Shown one piece after another: positions 26,337-35,558 of a stretch of 64,000 nt of DNA. This stretch comes from an uncultured Eubacterium sp. (lineage in GTDB: Bacteria; Bacillota; Clostridia; Lachnospirales; Lachnospiraceae): contig URKY01000002.1 of the NCBI GenBank assembly GCA_900548465.1, forward strand, positions 68,296-132,295. Reading direction: 5' to 3'. How positions within the stretch are numbered: the stretch's first letter is position 1; every line of letters starts with the position of its first letter. The position numbers were made by a program, and so were the translations under genes. The notes beneath the pieces are model-generated. The model saw nothing but the letters and a program-made list of their open reading frames with translations. It was not told where the DNA came from and did no database searches.

Positions 26337-27476
26337 CTAATCATTCTTCTTGTTTTTATTCTTTATCTGAATGTCTCTTACGATAACTTTATCTTTCTGT
26401 GCTTCGTACTTAATTGTCATTTTGCTTGTACATTTTCCCGACAGTTTGTACACATAACTGTTATACAATGCAGTGTCTGTAGCCGAAACATAATCATATG
26501 AATAATCATATGTTAAGGTATAGATTTTTTTCTTATCATCATAAGTAATACCTGATTTGAGATTTTTCATACTCATATCTATGACTTTATACTTATCTAT
26601 ATTTTTTGTATCTTTCCAGTAAACAATTTTCTCCGACTCTTCCACAAGTTTTTTTACAGCCTTAGCCGCCTTTTTATCGGAAAATAATCTTATTAATTTC
26701 TCATTGTCAGATTTTCTCTTTCTTACAGCCTTGTAAAATTCATCCAATATTTTCCTTCCACTTTCATTAATAAGTTTTGAATACTTTGCATTCGCAATAT
26801 GTTTTTCTTTAGTTAAATCTATTGAAGTATTTGACTCTGTAAGATTTATACTGCTTACCATAGAATAAGTATCATTTGTTCCACAGATTTTGTATTTTCC
26901 TGAAATCATTCCTGTTATGTTATACATAACATTATTTCCATCATTTTTGATGTCAGCCATCTTTTCTGTTATTGTTACATCATTTAGCTGTAACTGATTT
27001 CCCTTTGGAATGGTTACTGAAAAACGCTTAACCGTAAGATTGCTTATATCTACATAATATTCCGGAGATATGCTGAAACCATTTCTTTTTGATGCTATTA
27101 AAACGTCAAAGTTTTTAGTTTTTCCACTATTTTCGTCCCTGCACACTACAGTTACTGTTTTCTGCCCATTTTTATTTTCAGGCTCCTTAATTTCGTATGT
27201 ATCTATTACATATTGACTACGAAGTTTTTTCATGGTATCCATATATAGATTTTTATCCAGATAGTACCCTTCTTCTTTGTATAAACATTCGTACATTTTG
27301 TTGTAATCATTTCCTACAAATGCCCTGAAATATGTAGCCGCCACGTCTGTCGGATCAGACTCGTGTTGTATAAATGCAATCATAGAACCAATTCCGAGAC
27401 ATATTCCGATAAAAATTAAAATTCCAATAAGTGTAAATATTCTGTTTTTTGCAATTTTTTTTAATTTTTCCTTCAT
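26337..27476 (-). CDS. Membrane-anchored extracytoplasmic protein with NTF2-like segment, unknown function
   Basis: 379 residues. A basic N-terminus (MKEKLKKIAKNR) and one transmembrane helix (IFTLIGILIFIGICLGIGSM) put the rest outside the cell. The segment DPTDVAATYFRAFVGNDYNKMYECL looks like the NTF2-like domain found at the front of some penicillin-binding proteins and TcaA-like proteins. No transpeptidase SxxK follows, so it is not a PBP. The C-terminal half is Lys/Ser/Tyr-rich and beta-like. As first gene of the operon ending in an M23 peptidase it may act at the wall, but this is only context. Confidence 0.65.
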   Translation of the reverse strand: MKEKLKKIAKNRIFTLIGILIFIGICLGIGSMIAFIQHESDPTDVAATYFRAFVGNDYNKMYECLYKEEGYYLDKNLYMDTMKKLRSQYVIDTYEIKEPENKNGQKTVTVVCRDENSGKTKNFDVLIASKRNGFSISPEYYVDISNLTVKRFSVTIPKGNQLQLNDVTITEKMADIKNDGNNVMYNITGMISGKYKICGTNDTYSMVSSINLTESNTSIDLTKEKHIANAKYSKLINESGRKILDEFYKAVRKRKSDNEKLIRLFSDKKAAKAVKKLVEESEKIVYWKDTKNIDKYKVIDMSMKNLKSGITYDDKKKIYTLTYDYSYDYVSATDTALYNSYVYKLSGKCTSKMTIKYEAQKDKVIVRDIQIKNKNKKND

Positions 27477-27598
27477 TTCAGTCTCCTTTTCAGTTAAATC
27501 CGCATAAGTAAATGTTACCTATTATCCTTGATTTTTGCAAGGCTTTTATGTATCATTTATGTAATATTATTTTACTGTTAAAAAGAAAGGATTGACAT

Positions 27599-28495
27599 AT
27601 GGATAAAAAAACTCTTTTTAATAATGCTTTAACAAAACTTGTTGAATTTGCTGCAACAAAAGAAAATAAAATTGCTATATCGGATGTTAAATCATTTTTT
27701 GATGGAATCATAGATGATGACTCTCAATATCATTTTATATACGACTATCTTACTACCAACAAAATTATTATTGAAGGAATCAGTTCACCTGAAGATATAA
27801 AAGATGTTGAAGAAGAAAAAACTTTTGAAGAAGAATTTAACAATGTTTCCGACACAGATTATTCAATTGATTCTGAGACTGAAATGTCATTTGTAAATAT
27901 GTATATGGCGGAAATGGATTCAATTCCGCCTGTCAGCGATGAGGAAAAAAAACGCCTTGTTAAAGATCTTCTTAATGGTGACACCTCTGTTGTAAACAGA
28001 ATTATTGAATCAAAACTAAAAGATGTTGCTGAGATTGCTTCTACATACAGAGGCAAAGGTGTTTCTTTTGGTGATTTAATTCAGGAAGGTAATATCGGTC
28101 TGATGGTTGCAATATCTGACTATAATGATAATCTTGGTGATTTTGATGAATATATTAATAAATGTATTATAAATACTATCAAATCAACAATCAACGATGA
28201 GATCAATTCAGATCGTATCGGGCAGCATCTTGCCGATAAACTTAATCAGTTAGATAAAGCCACAAAAACCCTTAGTGAAAAATTGGGACATGTTCCTGAA
28301 ATTTCTGAGCTTTCCAAAGAAATGGGATTAGATGAAGACGAAGTTTCCATACTTCTTAAAACTTCTTTAGATACATTGTCAGTAAATGAAGACACACATA
28401 TAACCGATGAAGAACAACCTGACTGCTCTGAAGATAATACTACACCTTCTTCCGGAAGTGATCCTCTTCAATGGAGAAAACATACCAGAAAATAA
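27599..28495 (+). CDS. Sigma-70-like protein lacking region 4
   Basis: 298 residues. Residues 1–62 resemble sigma region 1.1 (LFNNALTKLVEFAATKENK…YDYLTTNKIIIEG). Residues about 95–210 resemble regions 1.2 and 2 (MYMAEMDSIPPVSDEEKK, then DLIQEGNIGLMVAISDYND). A region 3-like helix-turn-helix follows (LNQLDKATKTLSEKLGHVPE…LSKEMGLDEDEV). The protein ends in a short Ser/Pro tail with no region 4, so it cannot bind a -35 box in the usual way. The aromatic -10 melting stretch of region 2.3 (FSTYATWWI in RpoD) is also replaced. It could be an anti-sigma-like competitor, a partial sigma, or a decaying gene. ATG with AAAGAAAGG upstream. Confidence 0.8.
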   Translation: MDKKTLFNNALTKLVEFAATKENKIAISDVKSFFDGIIDDDSQYHFIYDYLTTNKIIIEGISSPEDIKDVEEEKTFEEEFNNVSDTDYSIDSETEMSFVNMYMAEMDSIPPVSDEEKKRLVKDLLNGDTSVVNRIIESKLKDVAEIASTYRGKGVSFGDLIQEGNIGLMVAISDYNDNLGDFDEYINKCIINTIKSTINDEINSDRIGQHLADKLNQLDKATKTLSEKLGHVPEISELSKEMGLDEDEVSILLKTSLDTLSVNEDTHITDEEQPDCSEDNTTPSSGSDPLQWRKHTRK

Positions 28496-28644
28496 AATTT
28501 ATTTTTCAATATATTTTTTGAACATGTTCGCAAGAATCATAACTTGCTTTAAATTTTTCAATTGTTAAAAGGGTAACATATAATATATTAATTTCACCAC
28601 ATATATTAACTGAATACAAAATCTTTATATCCTTTTTCACCAAA

Positions 28645-28668
28645 AGAGCCGGCACATAGTGCCGACCC
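28645..28668 (-). terminator. Hairpin after the amtB fusion gene
   Basis: On the minus strand GTCGGCAC-TAT-GTGCCGGC is followed by TCTTTT. It lies between the convergent sigma-like and amtB genes; the rest of this 227-bp gap shows no other element. Confidence 0.7.
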
Positions 28669-28722
28669 TAATGAGATTAAGTAAAATATATTTAAGAACT
28701 AAAGTTCTAAATACCTAATTAA

Positions 28723-30459
28723 TTATTCATCTGTTTTAAGAGCTTCGTAACCTGTCTCTCCGGTTCTGACTCTCATAACATCTTCAACATCTGTAATGAA
28801 GATCTTACCATCTCCAAAATGTTCTGTATTAAGTGCCTTTCTTGCTGCTGCAACTACAAGACCCGGATCTACTGTCGAAACAACAATGTCAACCTGTATC
28901 TTTCTATATAAATTCATTGTTGTAGCAACACCTCTGTATCTACCTGTCTTTCCTTTTTCAGCACCACATCCCATTACCTGAGATACTGTCATTCCCATAA
29001 CTCCTATTGCATTCATTGTGTCACGGAGTACACCAAAACGTTCTTCCGGACAAATAATAGAAATCTTTGTATACTTGCCTTCTGCTCTTGTTCCCAATGT
29101 AAGAGGTGCCGGTTTAACATCTGTAAGGTCAACTGCACCTTCTTTTTCACCTGCATATGATGGTGCTGCAGGAAGGAAATCTGCATATGCTGATGCAAGA
29201 CCATGTTCTGAAATATCCATACCTATTATTTCTTCTTCAGCTGTTACTCTAAGACCAATTGTATGTTTAATCAACTGGAATACTATTACCATCATAATTG
29301 CTGCATATACATCAATTGCAACTATACCTAAAACCTGAATTCCTAACAACTTAAATCCACCACCATAGAAAAGACCTGCGTATGTTGAACCATCTGCAAA
29401 TGCATTAACTGTATCACCTTTTCCGGTAGCAAATAAACCAACTGCTATAGTTCCCCAAACACCATTTGCCCAATGGACACCTACGGCACCAACCGGATCA
29501 TCAATATGTAATTTCTTATCAAGTACTTCTACTACTACATCTACTAAAATACCTGCAACTGCTCCTATTACCAATGCTCCAATTGTATCTACTGAAGCAC
29601 ATCCTGCCGTAATGGCTACCAGACCTGCCAAAGATGCATTTAAACACATGCCTACATCAGGCTTTCCATCTTTAATCCATGTAAATAACATACATACGAC
29701 TGTTGCTGTTGCCGGTGCGATTGTAGTGTTCATAAATACTGATGCCAAGCTATCTGTATTTGTCGTAGCAGCACCGTTAAATCCGTACCAGCCAAACCAA
29801 AGAATGAAACATCCAAGCGCACCAAGTGTTATTGAATGACCTGCAATGGCGTTTGATCTTATTTTGCCATTTGATCTCTTAGTATATTTTCCAATACGTG
29901 GACCAACTATAATTGCTCCAACTAATGCGGCTACACCACCAACTGAATGAATTACTGCTGAACCTGCGAAATCAACAAAGTGTAACTGCTGTAACCAGCC
30001 ATGTCCTCCATAGTTCCAAACCCAACCTGCTTCAATAGGATATACAATTAAACTAATTGCCGCTGAGTAAATACAATAAGCACTAAACTTTGTTCTCTCA
30101 GCCATGGCTCCTGAAACTATTGTTGCTGCTGTTGCACAGAACACTAACTGAAATACGAACTGTGACCAGTTAAAGTTTGCATAATTTGTAAAAATGTCTA
30201 AATTTGGAATACCTATGATTCCCATTACATAATCCTCTGACATCATTAAGCCAAAACCTAAAATTATGTACATTATTGTTCCTATACAAAAATCCATTAA
30301 GTTTTTCATAATAATGTTACCTGCATTCTTTGCTCTGGTAAATCCTGTCTCAACCATAGCAAATCCTGCCTGCATAAAGAATACCAGTCCGGCTCCAATC
30401 AGGAACCAAATATCGAAACTGCTCTTTGTGGCCATTTCTAAAATTTCTTTTGCATCCAT
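28723..30459 (-). CDS. amtB: Ammonium transporter fused to a C-terminal PII regulatory domain
   Basis: 578 residues from the ATG at 30459, preceded by GGAGG. The first 410 or so residues are an Amt/Rh channel with about 11 membrane helices, including the twin pore histidines (AGSAVIHSVGG and VGVHWANGVWG) and the LGALGCFILWFGWYGFN segment. The C-terminal 120 residues (ISIICPEERFGVLRDTMNAI, RYRGVATTMN, DIVVSTVDPGLVVAAARKAL, GKIFITDVEDVMRVRTGE) are a GlnB/GlnK fold. Normally GlnK is a separate protein that plugs AmtB when nitrogen is plentiful; here sensor and channel are one chain. No terminator or glnK gene intervenes. Confidence 0.93.
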   Translation of the reverse strand: MDAKEILEMATKSSFDIWFLIGAGLVFFMQAGFAMVETGFTRAKNAGNIIMKNLMDFCIGTIMYIILGFGLMMSEDYVMGIIGIPNLDIFTNYANFNWSQFVFQLVFCATAATIVSGAMAERTKFSAYCIYSAAISLIVYPIEAGWVWNYGGHGWLQQLHFVDFAGSAVIHSVGGVAALVGAIIVGPRIGKYTKRSNGKIRSNAIAGHSITLGALGCFILWFGWYGFNGAATTNTDSLASVFMNTTIAPATATVVCMLFTWIKDGKPDVGMCLNASLAGLVAITAGCASVDTIGALVIGAVAGILVDVVVEVLDKKLHIDDPVGAVGVHWANGVWGTIAVGLFATGKGDTVNAFADGSTYAGLFYGGGFKLLGIQVLGIVAIDVYAAIMMVIVFQLIKHTIGLRVTAEEEIIGMDISEHGLASAYADFLPAAPSYAGEKEGAVDLTDVKPAPLTLGTRAEGKYTKISIICPEERFGVLRDTMNAIGVMGMTVSQVMGCGAEKGKTGRYRGVATTMNLYRKIQVDIVVSTVDPGLVVAAARKALNTEHFGDGKIFITDVEDVMRVRTGETGYEALKTDE

Positions 30460-30600
30460 AATTACTTCCTCCATTTCAATCATTCTTTTTTATTATCGTA
30501 ACAAACAGTAATTAAACCTGCCGTTACTACTGACAACGAAATGATTTTGTACTTTGAAACAACAGCCAAACTATATATTGATTATTATTTCAAAATATAG

Positions 30601-30632
30601 AAAAAAGGAGCAAGACTATTACGTCTGCTCCC
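30601..30632 (-). terminator. Terminator of the transketolase operon
   Basis: On the minus strand GGAGCAGACGT pairs with AGTCTTGCTCC and is followed by TTTTTT. It is about 180 bp after the transketolase stop, within the 350-bp gap upstream of amtB; I see no other element there. Confidence 0.85.
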
Positions 30633-30809
30633 TTGCATTTCGTTTAACAGTTGCTAGTATATCATCATTTTTTCTGATTGCAATCTTTTAAACTACTAAT
30701 TTTATTTTTTTAAGTCCAAATTTATTTTTGTAAATTGTTTGTTTAATTTTTTTATCTTACTGCTTTATAATGTAAAGTGTAGAAACGTTTTTTGCTTTAC
30801 ATTATATTC

Positions 30810-31748
30810 CTACTGCGTAATTTTTTTAATTGAATTGTAGATTCCTTCACCATCTAAACCAAATTCTTTTAACAACTCTACTGCAGGACCTGAATGTCCG
30901 TAAATGTCATTCACGCCAAGTTTTGTAACAGGTGTTGGTAATTTTGCACTTAATGCATCGCAAACTGCACTTCCTAAACCACCAATTACTGAATGTTCCT
31001 CAACAGTAACAACCTTTCCTGTTTTCTTTGCAGATTCTACTATAATCTCTTCATCTAAAGGTTTTATGGTATGAATGTTAATAACCTCAGCGTCAACTCC
31101 ATCTGCTGACAATTTTTCTGCTGCTTCAAGAGCTGCACTAACCATTAATCCTGTAGCTACAATTGTAAGATCCTTACCTTCCCTTAAAAGTACACCTTTT
31201 CCAAGTTCAAACTTGTAATTCTCTTTGTTAATTACAGGTGCTGCAAGTCTTCCAAATCTTAAATATACCGGGCCTTCCATTTCGTACGCTACCTTAACTG
31301 CTGCTTTTGCTTCTATATCATCACACGGATTAATTATTGTCATTCCCGGAATTGTTCTCATAAGAGCAATATCTTCATTACACTGATGAGTTGCGCCGTC
31401 TTCTCCTACAGAAATACCAGCATGAGTTGCACCGATTTTGACATTAAGATGTGGATAACCGATTGTATTTCTAATCTGCTCATAAGCACGCCCTGCTGCA
31501 AACATTGCAAAAGTACTTGCAAATGGTACTTTACCACATGTTGAAAGCCCTGCTGCTATTCCCATCATATTAGCTTCTGCAATACCACAGTCGATATGTC
31601 TGTCAGGAAATTCCTTCTTAAATATACCTGTTTTTGTAGCTGCCGCAAGGTCAGCATCAAGGACTACCAAATCATCATGCTCTTTAGCTAATTCTACAAG
31701 AGCATTTCCGTAACTTTCTCTGGTTGCAATTTTCTTTACTTCTGACAT
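30810..31748 (-). CDS. Transketolase, C-terminal subunit
   Basis: 312 residues. Holds the pyrimidine-binding and C-terminal domains of a two-subunit transketolase (VVLDADLAAATKT, IDCGIAEANMMGIAAGLS with the ThDP-activating Glu, GATHAGISVGEDGATHQ). It works with the preceding gene to shuttle two-carbon units in the pentose phosphate pathway. Its start overlaps the end of the N-terminal subunit gene by 13 bp, which suggests matched translation. Split transketolase is usual in many Firmicutes, so this is not a broken gene. Confidence 0.93.
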   Translation of the reverse strand: MSEVKKIATRESYGNALVELAKEHDDLVVLDADLAAATKTGIFKKEFPDRHIDCGIAEANMMGIAAGLSTCGKVPFASTFAMFAAGRAYEQIRNTIGYPHLNVKIGATHAGISVGEDGATHQCNEDIALMRTIPGMTIINPCDDIEAKAAVKVAYEMEGPVYLRFGRLAAPVINKENYKFELGKGVLLREGKDLTIVATGLMVSAALEAAEKLSADGVDAEVINIHTIKPLDEEIIVESAKKTGKVVTVEEHSVIGGLGSAVCDALSAKLPTPVTKLGVNDIYGHSGPAVELLKEFGLDGEGIYNSIKKITQ

Positions 31749-32572
31749 AATGCTTCACCTACTTTCTCTAAGTCTTCCATTGCCTGTTTGTACTGCTCAT
31801 CATTTGGGGCTGCTCCATGCCAGTTAACGGCATTCTCCATAAATGATACACCTTTTCCCTTTACAGTATTCATAATAATTGCCGTTGGCATTCCCTTTGT
31901 AGTTTTTGCATTGTCTAGTGCTTTTCTTATTTCATCAAAGTCATGGCCGTTAATAACCTGTACATTAAAATTAAATGCCTCGAATTTTTTATCTATAGGA
32001 TATGGTGAACATACTTCTTCCACTGTTCCATCAATCTGTAAGTTGTTGTTGTCAACAATTACAACAAGGTTGTCTAATTTTCTATGTCCGGCAAACATTG
32101 CAGCTTCCCAAACCTGACCTTCTTCTATTTCACCATCACCAAGCATAGTGTAAACTCTGTAATCACTGTTATCCATTTTCCCTGCCAAAGCCATACCTAC
32201 TGCAGTAGATACTCCCTGACCTAAAGATCCGGCTGACATATCCACTCCCGGAGTATGTTTCATGTCAGGATGTCCCTGAAGATATGAATTTGTCTTTCTC
32301 AGTGTAACTAAATCTTTTTTAGGTAAGTATCCTTTTTCTGCCAGCACACCATATAAAACCGGTGCTGCATGACCCTTTGACAAAACGAACCTGTCTCTAT
32401 TTGGATCTTTAGGATTCTTTGGATCCACATTCATTTCCTCATAATACAGATAAGTAACCATATCTGCCGCTGATAAAGATCCACCCGGATGTCCTGATTT
32501 TGCACTGTGTAGTGCTGTTACAATGTTTTTCCTAACCTCATTTGCTTTTAATGCAAGTTGTAAATTATCCAT
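31736..32572 (-). CDS. Transketolase, N-terminal subunit
   Basis: 278 residues. The thiamine-diphosphate binding subunit: AKSGHPGGSLSAAD, DRFVLSKGHAAPVLY, the ThDP signature GDGEIEEGQVWEA…NLVVIVDNNNLQ, and a C-terminal NWHGAAPND. It pairs with the overlapping gene just downstream. RBS GAAAGG precedes the ATG. It starts 17 bp after the TPR/P-loop gene and so extends the recR operon. Confidence 0.93.
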   Translation of the reverse strand: MDNLQLALKANEVRKNIVTALHSAKSGHPGGSLSAADMVTYLYYEEMNVDPKNPKDPNRDRFVLSKGHAAPVLYGVLAEKGYLPKKDLVTLRKTNSYLQGHPDMKHTPGVDMSAGSLGQGVSTAVGMALAGKMDNSDYRVYTMLGDGEIEEGQVWEAAMFAGHRKLDNLVVIVDNNNLQIDGTVEEVCSPYPIDKKFEAFNFNVQVINGHDFDEIRKALDNAKTTKGMPTAIIMNTVKGKGVSFMENAVNWHGAAPNDEQYKQAMEDLEKVGEALCQK

Positions 32573-32589
32573 TACTTTTTCCTTTCTTT

Positions 32590-35529
32590 TTAAATATTAA
32601 AGTCTGATTCTTGCAATATTTTTAATCCATCACCGTCGGTTTTTGATTCAAAGATGCCTTTTACCTTTCTTCCCAGTCTGCCTGATTTACTGATTGCATT
32701 ATCTATTATGTTTTCAACATCTTTCTGTCCAATTCCCTTATTGGCACCAAAGAAGTCGTCAATAGCTTTATAGAAAGCAAGATTTGCTAACTCATCAATG
32801 CCATAGCCCTTGTCCATGGCATATTTTTTTCCATATTCTACCCATTCTTTAATATCATATTCTTTGATTCTTACAACCCTGTTGAAAACCTGTTGTACTC
32901 TAGACGATGAAGCAATAAGTTCTTCCATTCCCTCTGTTTCGCCTTCCAGAACAATAAGCATGTCATCTGTAAACATTCCTGAAACATCTATAATTTCACT
33001 TAATGTCATCTTTCCAAGTGTATGGGCATTTTCAATAATCAAATCGCTTCCAATAAGTTTATTTAATGCATATCTGAAACCTTTTCTGTTTAAAGCTGCT
33101 GCATCTACCTTGGCAAGTCTTCGGTTTCGGCGACCACGCTTTTTGTTAACCAGTTTAATCAATTCAATTGCCAATGTTGTTTTTCCGGTTTTTTCATTTC
33201 CCATTATAATAACATTGTCTTTGTCTGACTTTCCGTTCGGTACATAATTTGTAATCAAACCTTCAATAACTTCCCTTATACTTGTTTCAAAACCTTCAAC
33301 ATTAAGGTAATTCTTAAATTCTGTTAATTCATCCTCTGAAAGAATATCTTCCCCGGAATTATCATTTCCCGTTGCTTCAGTAGCAGTTTTTTCAGCCGGT
33401 TCTTCCTTCTTTGGCTGTGCCTCCACTACCGTAACTTTTTCTTCTTTTTCAGGTGCGTTTTCTTCAACGGTTGTTTCAGGTGCGTTTACTTCCTCTTTTC
33501 CCACCCTTTCTTCCGGATTATTCTCAGTTTTTTCAGCACTGTCTTCCTGCTGATTCTTTTCCCTTAATTCTTCTGTATTAATTGTCCCCTCTTCGACAAC
33601 TCCTGCTCCTGCAAGAATCTCAACCTTAGAAGACGGTTTAACCTTTACTTTCAAATCAAGAACTTCTTCCACTTCTTTATCTTTGTCAGTGTCACTGTTA
33701 TTTACAACCTGTTCAGCTTTTTTGATTGCTTCCTGAAGTTCTTCTCTTGTAGGTAACTTATCTGTTTTATATCCAAGGTCAGAATTTGCAGCAATATTCT
33801 CATATATATTTTTCTGACCCATATCATTGCTTTCATCTCTCTGTGGAGTTTCAAAAGACAAGTCAAATACCGGCACGTTCTTATTATCTTTTTCAACAAC
33901 ACCTTCAGGTATTGCCCGGGTCTCTTTCATCTTATCTAATTCTTCTTTAATTTGAGCCTTGTCAAATATCTGTGTGCTGCCTGCTTCAGGATTCTGAACA
34001 TTATTCTCAACCTTTGTCTCCGGTTCAGTTTCTTCCTGCATCGGTTCTTTATTAACAGGTCTTACAATTTCCACAGCATCTTCGTCTATTATTTCTACCT
34101 CTTCCGGAGTTTCATCTAAGATGTCTGCTTCTTCAACTATGTCATCTCCTATTGATATTTCTTCATTAGCAACAGGTTCTTCCACAATTTCTTCAACCTT
34201 TTCTTCTTCACCCTCTGCAGCGTCCTCAACGATTTCATCTGTAATATCTTCAACCTTTGTCTTAGAAGGAGTTTCCGCAGGTTTGCTTTCCATCTCAATC
34301 TGTTTTTCCAAAGTCTTTTCATCAACAGATTCTTCGTCCTTAACTTCGCTTGCCTCATCAATAATATTTACAGCCTGCTGCACTGTTTCTGCCTTAAGGA
34401 TACCTCTTGCCTGCAACTGTTTCAGAATATCACTTACATCATTGATATCGTACAGTTTTTCAGGTTTTGATTCTTCCTGTTTCTCTGTATCTTCTACATC
34501 AGCGCTGTCATTGTTTTCATTGGTTTCTGTTTCTTCCGTTGTTTCCTCCTGCAATGATTTCTCTTCATCTGAAACCTCATCATCTGAAATTTCATCTGTG
34601 AGAAGTTCCTCTATTGTTTCTTCCTTCTTCGGTTCCTCTTCAGGTTCAGGCAATACAATTTCTTCTATTTCTCCGGTAACTCTTGAAACCGGTTTTTCTT
34701 CTTTTCTGCGTGCTTCTTCTGTTTCTTTTTCAATTTCCGTTTTTGCAATCATATCCGGATTAATCTGAAATGGCATAAGTTTCTTTTTCTTTTCAGGAAC
34801 TGCCTCCTTAGACTGTATTTCAATTGGTTCCTTTTCTTCCACTTCTGCCTTAATATCTTCTGTCTCTTCTTCTTTTTTTGCAAAACTTGACTTTATCTCT
34901 TCTATACCAGGATTAATTCTGTGTGTTTCATCATATTTTTCCTGCTGTGCCGGAGTTAGCAATGCATATTTTTCCTTTAGTTCCATTGCTTTATTTACAT
35001 ATTTCCCTTCTGAGAACCAAATGCTTATTTCATCACACATATCTACACATTTATCTATCTCTCCTGCCTTGCTGTATAATCTTGCAAGTTCATATGCCCA
35101 CTTTTCTTCCATATCCAAATGAACATATTCTTCAAGAATTGATATTAATTCTTCAATCGGCTCACCCTTTGCTTTCGCCATTCTATATTTTAAAATGTAT
35201 CTTGCATTATCACGAGGTGCCATCTCAACAAAATCCTCGTAATATTTTCTTGCTTCATCAAATTCTTTAGTCTTAGTTGAAATCACACAAAGCTTATATG
35301 CTATCTGTCTGCCTGCCATTGTATTGTCATACGCCGTAAGCAATACACGTTTCGCTTCTATGTAATTTTTGTTAGCTTCATAAGCCTCTGCAATCAGACA
35401 TAAACTTCCGTTATCTTTGATTTTCTTTATATCAAAGGTTCTTGCTATTTCAAGGGCGTGTGGGTAATTTTTTCCCCTCATTGCCCCTTTTAATTCTTCA
35501 ATTCTAAGACTCTGTTCCTTTCTATCCAT
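32590..35529 (-). CDS. Large TPR–acidic linker–P-loop ATPase protein, unknown function
   Basis: 979 residues, no membrane segment. Residues about 1–205 form TPR-like helical repeats (NYPHALEIARTFDIKKIK, NKNYIEAKRVLLTAY, EFDEARKYYEDFV, GEIDKCVDMCDEI). Residues about 215–735 are low-complexity, very rich in Glu, Lys, Thr and Ser, and probably disordered. Residues about 740–979 are an AAA-like NTPase: Walker A GNEKTGKTT (777–785), a Walker B-like DLIIENAH with Asn after Glu (829–836), a VFNRVVRIKEYD sensor/arginine segment and a helical lid. It lies 29 bp after recR and 17 bp before transketolase. It may be a scaffold; the function is unknown to me. Confidence 0.8.
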   Translation of the reverse strand: MDRKEQSLRIEELKGAMRGKNYPHALEIARTFDIKKIKDNGSLCLIAEAYEANKNYIEAKRVLLTAYDNTMAGRQIAYKLCVISTKTKEFDEARKYYEDFVEMAPRDNARYILKYRMAKAKGEPIEELISILEEYVHLDMEEKWAYELARLYSKAGEIDKCVDMCDEISIWFSEGKYVNKAMELKEKYALLTPAQQEKYDETHRINPGIEEIKSSFAKKEEETEDIKAEVEEKEPIEIQSKEAVPEKKKKLMPFQINPDMIAKTEIEKETEEARRKEEKPVSRVTGEIEEIVLPEPEEEPKKEETIEELLTDEISDDEVSDEEKSLQEETTEETETNENNDSADVEDTEKQEESKPEKLYDINDVSDILKQLQARGILKAETVQQAVNIIDEASEVKDEESVDEKTLEKQIEMESKPAETPSKTKVEDITDEIVEDAAEGEEEKVEEIVEEPVANEEISIGDDIVEEADILDETPEEVEIIDEDAVEIVRPVNKEPMQEETEPETKVENNVQNPEAGSTQIFDKAQIKEELDKMKETRAIPEGVVEKDNKNVPVFDLSFETPQRDESNDMGQKNIYENIAANSDLGYKTDKLPTREELQEAIKKAEQVVNNSDTDKDKEVEEVLDLKVKVKPSSKVEILAGAGVVEEGTINTEELREKNQQEDSAEKTENNPEERVGKEEVNAPETTVEENAPEKEEKVTVVEAQPKKEEPAEKTATEATGNDNSGEDILSEDELTEFKNYLNVEGFETSIREVIEGLITNYVPNGKSDKDNVIIMGNEKTGKTTLAIELIKLVNKKRGRRNRRLAKVDAAALNRKGFRYALNKLIGSDLIIENAHTLGKMTLSEIIDVSGMFTDDMLIVLEGETEGMEELIASSSRVQQVFNRVVRIKEYDIKEWVEYGKKYAMDKGYGIDELANLAFYKAIDDFFGANKGIGQKDVENIIDNAISKSGRLGRKVKGIFESKTDGDGLKILQESDFNI

Positions 35530-35558
35530 TTGAATACCTCTTTAGCTTATTATTTTTG

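Noticed and set aside
30810..32572. Frameshifted transketolase
   Set aside because: The two genes are the regular N- and C-terminal subunits with a 13-bp overlap and separate start sites, as in many Firmicutes.
34121..34768. Ser/Thr-rich plus-strand open frame of 215 codons
   Set aside because: It is the antisense shadow of the Glu-rich linker of the TPR/P-loop protein: GAA/GAG codons read as TTC/CTC and similar.
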